A stretch of 64,000 nt of DNA from Deroplatys truncata (Eukaryota > Arthropoda > Insecta > Mantodea > Mantidae). Positions 1-11,919 of the stretch are shown in pieces. Numbering within the stretch: the first letter of the stretch is position 1; every line of letters starts with the position of its first letter. The notes under the pieces are model-generated. The model was not told the DNA's origin. It saw only the letters and a list, made by a program, of their open reading frames with translations, and ran no database searches. Made by a program: the position numbers and the translations under genes. Where the stretch lies: the NCBI GenBank assembly GCA_030765065.1, contig CM060980.1:62914364-62978363 (forward strand), written 5' to 3'.

Positions 1-45
1 GGACCTCTGAATTTGGTGGCTAGCATGGTAACCACCAGAGTATAG
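1..45 (-). repeat. SINE-B, tRNA-like head fragment
   Basis: The motif ggctagcatggtaaccac also occurs in the tRNA-like heads of the SINE copies at 34045-34305 (same orientation) and 11629-11915 (opposite orientation). Only the head is present here; the left part would lie outside the window. Confidence 0.45.
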
Positions 46-554
46 AAACAGTCAGAATCAAGATTGTTAGAGATATATTTAAGAAAATCGAATACTTAGA
101 AAAATCTTCCATGTAAATAGTAGTTTGGAATGGAAGGATTTTCTTGAAAATACAGCGGGATGGGCTGTAAAAATTTCATTTCATCATTTTGCCGATCGCT
201 GGCCTAAGGCTGTAACGACCCTATTACCATAGCGCGGACTTCAGGTTACTCTACTAGCAGTAAACAAGCTTGTAGTTGAAATAGAAAAGCGTTGAATGAC
301 GCCGATTAGCATATATAATTTAAGGGTACATGGATGAAAGCCGGTCCGTAGCACTTGAGTCTAGGGTTACAGAATCTGCATTTCAGTTCTTCCTTCTATT
401 GAATCCTGTATTAGTGAATAAAAATCTGATATGTTATGTTGATGTGACTTTCTCTAGTTGCTATCGTGTATTTTTTTATATGTAGAATGTTAGGATATGT
501 TTTTTATATGCAGCATATGGTTATCACCCCCCGCACTGCGATCAATTTGATCTA

Positions 555-748
555 TTAGAGTTTTATTTATGGACGCTCTTTAACTGCTGTGGTCCTTGGC
601 GTCCGATTCTATATTGGTCGTGAAAGATCGGTAATTTTGCTCAGAGGCCTCTTTATCAGGCTTGAGCTTCTTTTACGTGCCGTAAATCTACGACACGGGA
701 CCACCGGCTTTACTTCACTTCCGAAGAAAGTCATGCTAAGGATTGATC
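555..748 (-). repeat. SINE-B body fragment
   Basis: The stretch from gagttttatttatggacg to catgctaagg matches, in the same orientation, the copy at 34045-34305 and, in reverse, those at 11629-11915 and 26638-26878. Shared landmarks are the 'ggaccaccggctttactt' block and the 'tttatcaggcttgag' block. The tRNA-like head is missing, and the family C SINE begins directly downstream. It is non-coding; the apparent open frames through it carry no known domain. Confidence 0.75.
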
Positions 749-756
749 AATTGTGG

Positions 757-1218
757 CTACACACCCGGGAGGCAGGGATAAGGATAAGGAGTCACAAGAG
801 GTCCCAGGTCAGTGGGTGGACAGGCCCACAGAGACGCGCAGAAGTCCCTAATATTTCCAGTTTGAACACCCGCGCACGAGTAGAGGCGAAGAATCCCAGG
901 AAGGCCATAAAGCAACCCTAACAGGTGGGACAACGCACCCTGGCATTCACGGCGATAAATCATTCTAATGCGCAAGTATTTACGCCAGCTGCCCGACCCC
1001 GCCAGCACCACAGGACCTGAAAACCCACCTGAAACGTGAGGAGAAATGGGGGGGATTGGAGAAATTGTGATGCAACGCACCATTCGAGCATTCGCCTAGG
1101 CGAAGGGAAAACTGTGAAAAATCCCATGGTCAGAGTGGGCGGTTACCAGGAATCGAACCCTGGACCTCCCGAATGCGAGCCACATACATTGCAACTAAGC
1201 CATCCCGCTACGAAAGGT
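757..1218 (-). repeat. SINE-C, tRNA-derived
   Basis: Read on the minus strand, the head at about 1215-1140 looks like a tRNA. It has an A-box-like 'tggcttagttg' (near 1195-1205) and a B-box 'ggttcgattcc' (near 1148-1160). The body that follows is similar in layout to the copies at 40600-40985 and 54640-55232: the 'gtcagagtg.ccgg' block after the head, and a 'cacaggacctgaaaaccc'-type tail region. The tRNA fold is incomplete, so this is a SINE rather than a tRNA gene. Confidence 0.65.
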
Positions 1219-1224
1219 TGTATT

Positions 1225-2007
1225 TCTTTCTACTCCATGTTAATTCAGATAAACCGTTGCAGAAATAGTTCCATTGCACACTGCATTAGGAGTACAAGGC
1301 AGATATAGAAAACAGAATCGATAGTGATTACATATATGCTAACCTTGGAATTCCATGCTCTTTTCATCATATCACAAGAAAAACTGAACAGCGACAAGTA
1401 CTTAAAAATGATAAAGGTATCGGAAATTCAAACCTATAATAACGGATATCTAGGAACTGGCCGATGCCACAGAAACGTTATTTGAAATAAATTGTGTGCA
1501 TTAGAGAGATCTACATTTTTGTATAGTAAGCTTTTGTCTGTATCTAATGGTTTGCCCGTCACACGAAATTATACAAAATTCCTTTAGAATGAAGAGGACC
1601 TCACAAATTCAAGATATAGATTTTACTTATCATGTAAATATCTTAAATATAAGGTATTTTAATATAAAAAAGACATATTTGAGAAAATCAAAATTTTCAA
1701 AAAACGTTCCACGTAAAAGTAGTTAGGGTCTAAGGGAATTCTTTTTAAAATCTTCGTGTGACCTATGTGGAAGATACTGAACTTGAGTACAAAGTTTGGT
1801 GTTCATCCGGCATTTCGCTTTTCAGTTTCGCTGTTCAAACACACACAGAAACACTAATACAGACCTTTTTTTAAAAATGCTTTTTTTGTTAAGGGAACCT
1901 CAAAATCTGCATTTATCGTGGAATATCGAAATCGAATTTTTGGGTGGAATGCAATAATTCCTCTACTTGCATTCTATAGGTAAGTACTAGAGAAAGTAAA
2001 AATACTG
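1225..2007 (+). repeat. Family A repeat, near full length
   Basis: This is one copy of the commonest repeat in the window. Reading it as a retroposon whose tail is gagaaagtaaaaat, this copy lies on the plus strand. Landmarks shared with other copies are the 'gataaacc.ttgcagaa' block near the start, the 'ttcgaaaa.ttttc.atgtaaa' block (here diverged, 1690-1720), 'ccaaactt.gtatttatccg' (here diverged, near 1790), a CA-rich stretch, 'tttttgggtggaatgcaat' (1936-1956) and the tail at 1992-2006. No coding capacity is visible. The family name is only a label used in this annotation. Confidence 0.75.
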
Positions 2008-2229
2008 TAGCTGGGTATTTACTTAATATACGTACATGCTTGCAGAACTGTAGCATAACTGTGAATTTGTGCAGTTTTTCAGCTGTCATTTCTTTCAATT
2101 CTCACTGTATGTCAAAATCTAATTGGGATTTCACTGGGACTTCACTAGTTCACAATATCAGTTCTCTAATGTGAACTAGTTAAATTTCCCCATCACTTCA
2201 CTTTCTTCGTGACATAGCCTCCTTTTCCG

Positions 2230-2470
2230 GATGGTTCACTTACTGTGGAGTCGAACCAAGACTTCTACAATCTCTCGCTCTACAATGGCACTCGCTGCAC
2301 GTCACAGCAGTCATCAACTCACTCGGAGAACCGCACTTGATATTGCAGCAGAAACGCACTCACCAACTTGCACGCTGACCGACTCGACTGACTGACTCTA
2401 CTCGCGAGAATGCTCGCTTATATAACCAATGGAATCGTCCACAGTACATTCTAGAACTATCTGGACACAT
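2230..2470 (-). promoter_or_regulatory. Possible RNA polymerase II promoter and 5' leader
   Basis: On the minus strand a CCATTGG/TTATATAA cluster (CCAAT box next to a TATA-like box, about 2418-2431) is followed after roughly 30 bp by repeated TCAGTC initiator-like motifs (2385-2398). Upstream lies TTCTAGAA, a pair of heat-shock-element half sites (about 2449-2456). About 150 bp downstream is a good splice-donor sequence, GTAAGTG (complement of 2237-2243). This could be the promoter of a host gene with a short leader exon, or the U3/R part of a minus-strand LTR. No paired LTR or coding exon was recognised. Confidence 0.35.
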
Positions 2471-2699
2471 GTTTTGAAGGCGGGAAAAGAGACTTTTAGA
2501 AGATTTTGATTATCTGTCGATAGCGCTTCTGGTATTTACACTGGGCGAGAGCGCGATTTATCTTTATTTGTCTCGACTGTCTGGCGCCCTCCTCCTGATA
2601 ACCTTGGGTTATAGCTACTGCCTCACAGCCAGCAATCATATATCTTATTAGAATTTTTAGTTTTTCGATTCTTAGGGACAAACGTCCAAAACTATGCAC

Positions 2700-3960
2700 T
2701 ACAGTTTTCCGTGCCGCAACGCTTCAAGCGATATAGGTACTTATGCGCACGTTATGGCTTCCCCAATGCAGGAAGAAATTTGCACACCAAACACATTGAT
2801 TGTGTTGGCGTGTATTAAGTATGGGTTGTTCTGTAGTTAGTAATCGCTCTTATTACTGTATACCTTTCCTCGGCCTAGCTACAATCGTGACTATGAGTTC
2901 TCTTCTCGACTCAGGCGTGGTGGCGATGGTACTGGGCTTTGTGTGTAGTATAAAAAGAATACAAGCGCAAATTTGAAATCCTATTTCTTGGTAATTAACG
3001 CTTTACACTTTTTAATTAATACACGAGTAAGTTGCTCTGCTTTTGGGAAGAATGCTCATAAATGCTTTCACTTCTATTCCTCTCCACAAAGTTTGTTGAT
3101 TCTCCATAGCAACACATTAATTTTCCTTGCAACACCATATTCAATTATATAAATTTGACCATCGCACTCGTTAAATTTCGTTAGCTTCTTTTAAATTAAC
3201 ACATTAATTTAATTAATTTAGCATTACACCGTAACATTTCTTATAATAAAATGTATAGTTGATAGTTAAACCTCCTTTTGTTGCGTTCAGGTCTGTCATC
3301 ATAGCACTCCAAATCAATTACAAGTGTCACTGTAGCATTTTCTAAGTCATTTATGTCTATTGCTTGTAGAAGTACTATCTCACAAGCTTGGTTCTCTTTT
3401 GCGCCACAAGCGACATATGACTGATTTTTGTGGCTGATGGGAATGTTTTGGCCCCTGTTGCTGTTTCGGCAGCAAAAGTAACTACTAGGTCTTCGGTATA
3501 AAACCTGACCGCTCGTACGGTTTTGCGCATCAGAGCCAATGCCTGCTGGCTTCTCCACTCCTCGCACTCACGACAGGATTTCTGACCTTCAGTTACCACG
3601 TAGTCATTTGCGTTAACAGTCCACTTTCATTTGTGAAGATGGGAAGACAGTTATCTTTAAAATAATGTATATTTGTATATAAATTTTATTTTACAAAACA
3701 TTGCAGTGCCGAGCTAAATCGGGTCAATCTGTGTTCACTCCGTACAGTGTTTGATTAACTGCGGAAGGACATTTACAGCATTTGCTACGAGGTACGAGTG
3801 AGATTTGTTATATCTTATGTACAGGTTTACAGGAATACAGATTTAACAAGCGAAGACAGGGTGCTGGCACGCCTGGTTGTGGCTTGTCATGCTACCGAGA
3901 CACAAAACCCTGTACGAGCGGTCTGGCTTTTTAACGAATACCTGCATTAATAGTATGCAT
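2700..3960. other. Intergenic, nothing recognised
   Basis: AT-rich DNA with short open frames only. The longest, on the minus strand at 3241-3567 (108 codons), has no motif I know and overlaps another open frame on the same strand. I see no repeat shared with the rest of the window. Confidence 0.5.
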
Positions 3961-3968
3961 GGAATGTA

Positions 3969-4245
3969 CGAGGGTATTTTTTTTACAACCTCCGATCGCA
4001 CAGGAGCGCAACCACACAAGCGGTGGAAACTATTTGTGCGTGGAGGGCGACTACGCATGTCCCCCAACTCTAGTCTCAGCCACAGCCAACTTCACTTTGC
4101 CAATGTGAGCCTACTTTTTGGCACGGAAACTTGGCCGCTACGATTGACTCTCCCGCCAAATGTGAGTTGCGTAGTGTGATTTGGTTCCTTCAAGCAGAAG
4201 GTAATAGTGCAGCTGATATTCATTGAACGAATTAGTCGGGTATAA
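3969..4245 (+). mobile_element. mariner 5' fragment with transposase N-terminus remnant
   Basis: The TA at 3967-3968 is followed by cgagggtattttttttac, typical of a mariner-type left terminal repeat. At about 4161-4232 a degraded reading frame resembles the start of mariner transposase (an 'R-x-V-I-x-FL-x-AEG-x-SA-x-x-IH' pattern from the first helix-turn-helix). The frame contains a stop, and the catalytic domain and right end are absent. This is a dead fragment. The assignment rests on the terminal sequence plus the short protein pattern. Confidence 0.55.
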
Positions 4246-4249
4246 GGAT

Positions 4250-5225
4250 CCGCGTTATTTATACTCCCAGCTAAAGACGCTATTTTCTCACAGTAGCTTA
4301 TAGAACTATTGTGATTGGCTGATCACTTTTGCTCGTATGAGAACATGTGCTCTCGTATCTTCTACGCTTCTGTTTCAAGACGAAATCGGACTTCCCGTTC
4401 CTGTTCCGGCCTCTTATCTCTCTTCGATCTGTCCCTCTCTATCACTCAAGCGTCTCTGTTGGTCATGTTTAGCCGATTCCCTATGTTGGGCAAGCCTGGA
4501 GATATCTCCGCGCGGCTTCGTGTATCTAAATTACAACGTTGCCCGGTTAGCTAGCTGCCTTTACATTAAACCATGTAACTATTCTAACCTAATATATTAT
4601 TTACATTAATGCTGATATTTACATTGATACACAAGCATCCCTGCTATAAGGGCTGATATATGAGCAATTGAGAAGGGAAGGGATTTCGACATAGGCATAA
4701 AATTTAAGAAAAGTTTGAACACCATAGGGATGGGCTACATTTGAGTGGCTGGTCAAGGAAGTAGTGTGTTAAACGCCTGAAGAACAACAAAAGACAACAA
4801 ACAATGGCACAATGTTGGAAAATATTTCGTTGGAAGTTCAGTATTGGCTAAAATAAGAATGGGGTACGAGTAATGCATCCGAACAGGGACTTATTAGACA
4901 GGGATCCGCATGGCTTAGGCTGATGCAAAGCGGACGATAAAGGTTACTGATGGAAAAGACAGGAGAATCTGCCTTGTTTGGGAGCAGGTTACGCTCTGTA
5001 GGGATACAAAAATTTGAGGAATCGGAGTTGACTATATACCGTGATTCTCTACCGCCTTGAATAGTGTGTTAAGGGCATGTTGACTTGTTTCTGCTTAAGG
5101 TGCGATAGCAGAGGTTTGAGAAGAAACATTATTAAGGAGGGGGTGTGCACAGAGCTATATGCATCCTGCTGGATATTGGTACGCTATTTTATTACACTAG
5201 TCAGGTATTGTTTTTGTGCTGTGTT
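4250..5225. other. Intergenic, nothing recognised
   Basis: No coding region, RNA gene or shared repeat was seen. Short open frames occur at 4315-4609 in two overlapping frames, which argues against either being coding. Confidence 0.5.
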
Positions 5226-5226
5226 T

Positions 5227-5273
5227 ATTATTACTTTCTCTACTACGTATAGTACTCGTAAGTAGGATTATTA
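5227..5273 (-). mobile_element. Terminus-only insertion of family A with 7-bp target duplication
   Basis: A 33-nt insert (5234-5266) contains only the palindromic end of family A (ctttctctactacgtatag on the plus strand). It is flanked by direct repeats ATTATTA at 5227-5233 and 5267-5273. A similar terminus-only insert sits at 29779-29808. Confidence 0.55.
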
Positions 5274-5574
5274 ATTTTAGAGTTTTATTTAGTTCCATTT
5301 ATATCTCCCCTTCAAATGCAATTGTCTTATCGGCTGCCTTTCCTTTGGAACATATTGCGTATAGGCAATGGTGTTAACTCGTATTCACTTGTCGTTGGAT
5401 TTCTGGTAAACTTTAGGTTTTACTTATTAGATCACAAACACATTCACACTTTTATTCATACTCTGGGAAGGCTAGAGGACAATCTTGGTTACAGCAAAAT
5501 TCTCACCCCCTAACGGAAAATGGAACTCAGGTGGTTCCAATTGTTCAATACATAGTCATTCTTCTAAGTCCTGT

Positions 5575-5830
5575 CGTTTTTCAATTGTTTGTTATGATGT
5601 CAGGAAAGAGTATGAAATTTTAAGGTCAGCTTATATCGTCCAGTTTCAAAACATTTGACTATCGCTACTCTCTTTGTATCTATAACGAAATATGTAATGC
5701 AGCTATTTCCGGAAAGGTTTATATACATTAAAATGAATTAGACAGAGAAATAAACTTTCGTAAGAATAATTTGTATAATCATTAATAAGCTATAGAGGGT
5801 AGAGAAAATCATGGAATGTAACACATCAGA
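5575..5830 (-). repeat. Family A, 5' part only
   Basis: Matches the section of family A that holds 'ttaaggtcagc.tat', 'cctttgtatctataacgaaat', 'taagaataatttg' and the end motif 'gtaacacatcaga'. The tail with the palindromic terminus is missing, so the copy is partial. Confidence 0.65.
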
Positions 5831-5834
5831 TGTT

Positions 5835-6200
5835 TTTAGTGTTCTTTACACAGTGTGATACAACAGGACATAATCAAGCATCGTAGTAAGATTTACCTGC
5901 TTCGTCTTTTGTTTTTATTTAAGCCACATAATTTTACTATGTTTATCTTACTCTTTCCATTGCAATGTACATTTATTTCGCTTCCTTTATAATGCTGCGT
6001 ACTACAAAGTCGCGTAACGCCTGTTGATCCCTTGCGTTTGTTAAGGACCAATGTCTGCATACTGAAATTTAAATAAATATACTCATTAATTCAGTTAAAC
6101 AAATCGGATAAGAAACCAATCTTCTGGAACTAGCAAAACAAGCAAATTAATCAGATATGCTCTTGGTTCACCGAAATAGCGTGTTTTTCATTTAGATGAT
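5835..6200. other. Intergenic, nothing recognised
   Basis: AT-rich, with no shared repeat and no coding signal apart from the LINE fragment that begins next to it. Confidence 0.45.
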
Positions 6201-6204
6201 ACTA

Positions 6205-6770
6205 AGCAAAACACAAGGTTACTCTTGGGTGGGTGTCTGGACATAAGGGAATCTTAGGTAACGAAAAAGCAGATACCCTTGCAAGAAAAGGATCTGCTCA
6301 AACATCTACTGGACCAGAATCAGTATTTGGCATTCATTTAAATACTGTTTGAAGAACCATTGCTGAGTGGATTAGATATTACCACCAAAGGCGATGGGTT
6401 CAAACAAAAGAATGGAACCACAATACGCGAATGATGAAAATATCCTTCTCGCTTACTGAAAATGTACTAAAACTCAATAGATCTCAAATAAATGTAATAA
6501 TTGGGCAATTAATGGAACATTGTAGATTAATTCAATGAGAATCTTAAAACGAGTACCAGGATGTAGGCTATGCAATGACGAACACGAAGTTGCTTCTCAT
6601 ATAATCTTTAAATACAAAGCTCTAAATGGGGAAACATAGATCTACTGGGTATTGTAAACCCAGAGGAAGACATTCCTAAAAATAGTTTAGTTAAAAATCT
6701 ATTAAAGAAACAGGTCTATAACGAAAACTATGAAGTTAGGAGATTAATAAAATAAACCTCAACAGTTTTA
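6205..6770 (+). pseudogene. LINE fragment: RNase H and zinc-knuckle region of a non-LTR reverse transcriptase
   Basis: The plus-strand translation from about 6219 gives a recognisable RNase H motif (WVSGHKG...GNEKADTLARKGS), with the conserved His and Asp typical of LINEs of the I/R1/Jockey group. About 90 codons later comes a Cys-Cys-His-His knuckle (CRLCNDEHEVASHI, near 6566-6610). Stops and frame changes occur (a stop just after the RNase H block and others near 6525 and 6640). The reverse transcriptase and endonuclease parts are not next to it. This is a truncated, inactive copy. The clade within the RNase H-bearing LINEs is uncertain. Confidence 0.7.
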
Positions 6771-6774
6771 GTGT

Positions 6775-9080
6775 TAACGAAAGGTTTAAACTCGCCTGCA
6801 TCTTTACACATATTAAATGTATACTGGAATTTTGGGAATACATCAGATCATCATGGAATAGCATAAACATGTCAAACATAGAAGACATAAATAATACTCA
6901 ATTCCTTGTAGTTTCTGAGGGGAAAAATATATTTTCTGGCTTTTTAATGATTTACGAGAAAATCTCCTTCGTTGCAGTTTTCCAAATTTTTGAAGCAAAT
7001 TTTAATGTTGGGTTCCAAATATCAGTATTATCCAAACTTACCACTGTTTGGAGGTAAAACATGAATTACTGTAGAAAACACATTTAAAAATGTATGCTTC
7101 TTGCTTTTTATGCTTTCTAATTAATAAACATTATTTCTCAAGTCGTGTACTTGATCATTTTTACTTTCCAGAAATTTTCAGATGCAGCTTTTGTTCGTTA
7201 TGATCTTAATACCTTGGGACATTTTTAAAGTAATGGGCAATAGATGGTATCACAAGGAGAAATTTGAGTGATAAGGAGCATTGAAAAAATGTTGAAAAAT
7301 AATTACTTTTAAGTGTACAGATTAAACCTTAGATTTGAGAATTCCAGTTCTGTGTTGGCTGGCACTTTGATTTTTATTATCTCCTCCATTTTATACTTTG
7401 AAAAGCACTGACATTTATAACTACACAAAATATGTGCTTTTCACGGGTTGGTCCTCTTAAGGGGAGACTAAATTAATTGGAATTTCCTCTTTAATTTGGT
7501 ATATATTTTATTATTGTTACCATAATACTTATATTTTGAATATATATATTTTTAAATGCTACTGCGTCTGTTATTTTACACTGCGAGTTCTTTAAATAAA
7601 AAAGATACTCAAGAAGAAACGAAAACACACAACGCGTAGTACTTTGGAGTAGAGTTGCAAGCTTTAGCCCATCTTTTAGAGAAAGTTTTATTCTGAAAAT
7701 TGTCACTACTGTTAAGTATGGCAGCTTTTGTGTGGTTTCTTTCCTTAAAAATAATGAGTGTTTTCTCCATTTTCTTTGAACAAATATTCGTATGAATAAC
7801 ATTTTCTGGCCTAATGGTCCGCTTCCTCAAACTATTGAATTCTAGGATGATAAATTAATCCTTAAGTGCTATTGTGGACTAATCTGGCGTTAACGTGGGT
7901 TGTTGGTTTTAAAACACATTATTGCTGATAAATGTTAATAAAATATGGAATAATTGTGTAAATTATACTATCTCCCTTAATGAAAACAAGTGTACAAGTA
8001 GATGAATCACAAATCTCTGAGCATTGTCCATATAAAGCTCCTGGACGATAAATCAAAATGTTGCTTGATTTAATCGTTCAGGGGTTGCATTAGAAGGCAT
8101 GCATCTATATCCGTAAAGATTTCACTCTGACATCTTGAGTAACTTCTAAGATAAAGGGTCATTAATGCAGAAGTTTTAACATTGGCAGGAAGTTAAACTT
8201 TTAACTTAAATTAATTTCCCCACAGCATGAGCGGGAAAGAGAATTGTTTTCCGGGAATATTCAGTTTGCCTGCTACTAATTATACTTTGGCTAGATAAGC
8301 TTTTAGTTGACCCTGTTTTAGGTTATGAGGTCACCTAAGTCTTAAAGATTTGTGAAATCCACATAAACGTTAATGGTTGGAGGTCCTCGAGAGAGAAATA
8401 CTCGTATCATAGATTTATTGAGAATTACATCTGCTGGCCGACGACCTGAAAATACACCTTCATTCATCTTTTCCCTGGTACAGAACACACGAACGGGAGG
8501 GGTGTTTTCCCCTTCATCAGTTGGCGTTCATCCAAGAAATATCTCCACTGCTATTCTCCCCATTCATTAGGAGGTACAAGTGAGGAAGGTATGTGCTTGC
8601 AGATAGCGCAAGCACCTTGGCTTAGTGGAACAAGAACAGTGAAATGTGTGGGCGCTGAAGTAGTAGCACCCAGCTGTAAAATGGGCTTTCGAATATAAAG
8701 TGAGGAAATACATTATATATTCAAGTACGCTTTCCTGAGTTCATAAGGCACTAGCTGCCTTATCCGATGTTGCTGAGTTAACTTTTTAAGCTCAAATAAC
8801 GAATTAATTTAATTGTAATGTACAATGATCTAGAATGTCTTTGTGGTAAATGCTCCCCTTTACCCCTTGTAATTGTAATTTTGTACAGCCCCGGCTATTC
8901 CTGATAACGGCTGGAAAAATCGCGTAATATTCACATAAAAGGATGTGAAACATCGGCGTAGCGTCTGACTTCCTTAACCTTCCCCCGACAATCGGTGGAA
9001 CAATCATCGGTCGGAATGGCGATAAATTTGTTAGATAATCACAGTAGGTGTAATTTTAAATCATTTTAGCATCTCTTTGG
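6775..9080. other. Intergenic, nothing recognised
   Basis: Over 2 kb of AT-rich sequence without a recognised repeat or gene. Open frames such as the minus-strand ones at 7491-7830 overlap each other in different frames and look non-coding. A short GC-richer patch at 8370-8560 has no known motif. Confidence 0.5.
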
Positions 9081-9083
9081 ACC

Positions 9084-9945
9084 CATTTTTACTTTCTCTA
9101 CTACGTATAGTAAGTAGGGGAAGTATTGTATTCCACCCAAAAATTCAATACCGAGATTTCACCGGGAAATATATGTTTTGAGACCCCCTGAATCCAAAAA
9201 AAGCATTTTTGGAAACATGTCCGTGTGTGTGTCTGTGAACAGCATAACTCAGATACGAACAGTCGGATAAACACCAAACTTGGTTTTTACGTTCAGTATT
9301 TTTCAGAGTTACGACACGAAGGTTTTCAAGAAGATCCCCCCACCCCAGATTACCTTTTACATGGAACATTTTTCGAAAATTTTAATTTTCTCAAAAATGC
9401 CTCTAACGATTTTGATTAAAATATCACGTGTTTAAGATATTTTCATTACAAATGAAATGTATATCTCAAATTTTCTGGGAATGTCTCCAAAAGTATTCTT
9501 CATTGTGAACGATTTTTGCATAACTGGTAAACCATAAGAGATAGACAAAATTTTACTACACAAAAATGTAGATCGCGTTAAAATTCACAATTTATGTCAT
9601 GTGCATTTTCTTTGTTGAGTGAACCATTTCCGAGATATTCCTTGTTATTTGTTTGAATTTTCCAATACTAATACTTTTTCTCAAATGGCAATTCGTTATT
9701 CATTTTTTCCTCATGGTAATACAAAGAGAATGGAATACTCCACATAGCAACCAGCTCTTAAAATATTTCACTATCGCTTAAAGTCTACCAATTCCCCTTG
9801 CATCTATAAGAAAATTAGCAATAAGATTAACATCTCGATATCTCGATTAACATGAAGCATATGGAGAATAAGCGTTTATAAAAATAGTTTCTACAAGAGT
9901 AGAGAAAGTCATGTGAGTGTAACACTAAGATTTTTTACATTCTGT
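9084..9945 (-). repeat. Family A, full-length copy
   Basis: One of the best-preserved copies. On the plus strand it begins with actttctctactacgtatag (palindromic terminus) and 'attccacccaaaaattc', continues through 'aataccgagatttcacc', a GT-rich stretch, 'cggataaacaccaaacttgg', 'cgacacgaaggttttcaag' and 'ccataagagatagacaaaa', and ends with 'gtagagaaagtcatgtgag' and 'gtgtaacac'. ACTTTCTCTAC at one end is the inverse complement of GTAGAGAAAGT near the other. No reading frame is conserved between copies. Confidence 0.8.
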
Positions 9946-10289
9946 AGTAATATACAAGCTACATAGTTTTCAAATAAACATTCATCAGAGTCTGAGACAG
10001 TGGAAAGGAAAGGTAGAAAACAGGTTGCTCGTACCCAGGTTTGTTACGTGTGGCGGTACTTTGCAATACCATACGATGTCCTTATCTCCCCCTTCCACTG
10101 TCTCGAAGGACTCTGACCAAATATTAATACAGAAACCCTAGGCTTATGCAACGAATTAGAGGTGAATATGAAGTTTCTCCACTCCCAGGACACAGAGTTA
10201 ACTAACGGCTTTGGAAAAGACACACAATCTGCGAACATCGAGAAAAATAACCTTCTCAGTTGTTAATTATAAAAAAATATCAATCGCAT

Positions 10290-11092
10290 GATGCTTACTT
10301 TCTCTATCGCGTATATAGTAAGTAGAGAAGGTATTGCATTCCATCCAAAAATTCTATATCGAGATTTCACCGGAAATACATGTTTTGAGGCCCCTGAATC
10401 CAAACAAAGCTTTTTCAGAAAAAAATTCGCGCGCACGCGTGTGTGAACGGCATGTGTCGGATAAATACCAAACTTAGTATTTAGGTTTAGTACCTTCCAA
10501 AGAAGCCCCCACGCCAACTGCCCCTTACATGGAACATCTTTCTAAATTTTTTATGTTCTAAAAAATGACTGTAAAGGTTTTCATTATAATAGCACTTATT
10601 AAAGATATTTACATGACAAAATGCATGTTTTAAATTTTCTGCGAGTAGCCTGTGAAGTCTTCCTTATTTGGAAGGAATTTTGTATAACTGGTAAACGTTA
10701 AGCGATAGACGAAAACGTACTACACACAAAATGTAGATCTTTTTAAACAATTTATTTCAAATAACTTTCTTGTAGCATCAGTCATTTCTGAGATATCCGT
10801 TATTAATGGTTCGATTTGTTCAGTATTTTGTCATTCTTTTTTAAGTCCTATCGATTTGCAGCTGTGACTCGCGGTTACATGGAAACAGTATGGAATCTTA
10901 AGGCCAGCATAGCGTCCACTTGACTGTGGCTGTTCCCTTTGTATTTATAACCAAATATGTAATGTAGCTATTTCTGAAAAAGTTTATCTAATTTAAAATG
11001 AAGTAGATAGGAAAATGAACTTTCGTAAGAATAATTTGAATAGCCACTAATAAGCGGCGATAGAGGGTAGAGAAAGTCATGCGAATGTAACA
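10290..11092 (-). repeat. Family A, full-length copy
   Basis: The same order of landmarks as the copy at 9084, diverged, from 'tactttctctatcgcgtat' to 'gtagagaaagtcatgcgaatg'. The middle is closer to the copies at 35268 and 53640 (for example 'taactggtaaacgttaagcg'). Confidence 0.8.
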
Positions 11093-11099
11093 GATGAAC

Positions 11100-11580
11100 T
11101 TTTAATATTAAACACAATTTTCTCTCTTTATGCAATTATTTAGCATACTCTGTTAGCAAACTTTGATTACAACATTCAAAGGAAATAAAGCCAACCTTTC
11201 TTACATGTGGGCTATTAAACTATTTTGGTATTGATATCGCGTATCGTACCGTTATAAGCAAATTCTCTCGTGTTTTGTTGCTCTAAATCACGAATCTAGT
11301 ACCTATTTATGTATATATGCGACATCTGTCTTATTTTACATGAATTTTCTACGAATTTTCTACTCCATGGCATTCTCAACTTAAGTTCAAACTCTTCTTT
11401 GCATGTGTATTCATTATACATAACTCCAATGTGAAAAGTACACATGGCTTTGTAAGTCCTGGTTAGTGTTTTAGTAATTTATGAATTGAAATTATGTGTT
11501 TTATAGCATACATCCGTTAGGAGTCACGGGACTTTTCAATTTGAAATAATTATCAAAACCGGGTGTGTGGTTTTAGAGAT

Positions 11581-11616
<36 letters not shown>

Positions 11617-11625
11617 ACACACTTG
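11100..11625. repeat. Intergenic with (CA)n microsatellite
   Basis: No gene was recognised. A (CA)n run with small interruptions lies at about 11583-11622, directly upstream of a SINE. Confidence 0.7.
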
Positions 11626-11628
11626 TCA

Positions 11629-11915
11629 TCCGTGGTGTAGTGGTTACCATGCTAGCCTCTAGCTCCTGAGGTCGCGGGTTCAAACCCGGCAGAGAGCGAT
11701 TGATTTTTTTCGGGTGTAAAAACCCTTAACATGGCTGCCTTCGGAAGGAAAGTAAAGCCGGTGGTTTCGTGTCTTAGATTTATGGCAGTAAAAGAACCTC
11801 AAGTCTGATAAAGAGGCCTCTGAGCAAAATCGCCGGTCTTTCATGCCAAATATACGAGTAAATGGGACGCTAAGGACCACAGCAGTTAAAGAGCGTGGAT
11901 AAATAGAACTAAATG
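11629..11915 (+). repeat. SINE-B, tRNA-derived, complete copy
   Basis: The best copy of this family. The tRNA-like head has an A-box (tggtgtagtgg, about 11634-11644) and a B-box (ggttcaaaccc, about 11677-11687). The body runs through 'gtaaaaacccttaacatgg', 'agaacctcaag' and 'ttaaagagcgtggataaata' to a short A-rich end. Such elements are transcribed by RNA polymerase III and copied by LINE machinery. Partial or reverse copies lie at 1-45, 555-748, 26638-26878 and 34045-34305. Confidence 0.8.
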
Positions 11916-11919
11916 TAAT

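Noticed and set aside
3241..3567. 108-codon minus-strand open frame
   Set aside because: Codon pattern and residues show no known domain, and a second overlapping frame on the same strand is equally open. There is not enough to call a gene.
11634..11687. Functional tRNA gene
   Set aside because: A- and B-boxes are present but the arms do not form a complete cloverleaf, and the head is fused to a SINE body found elsewhere in the window.
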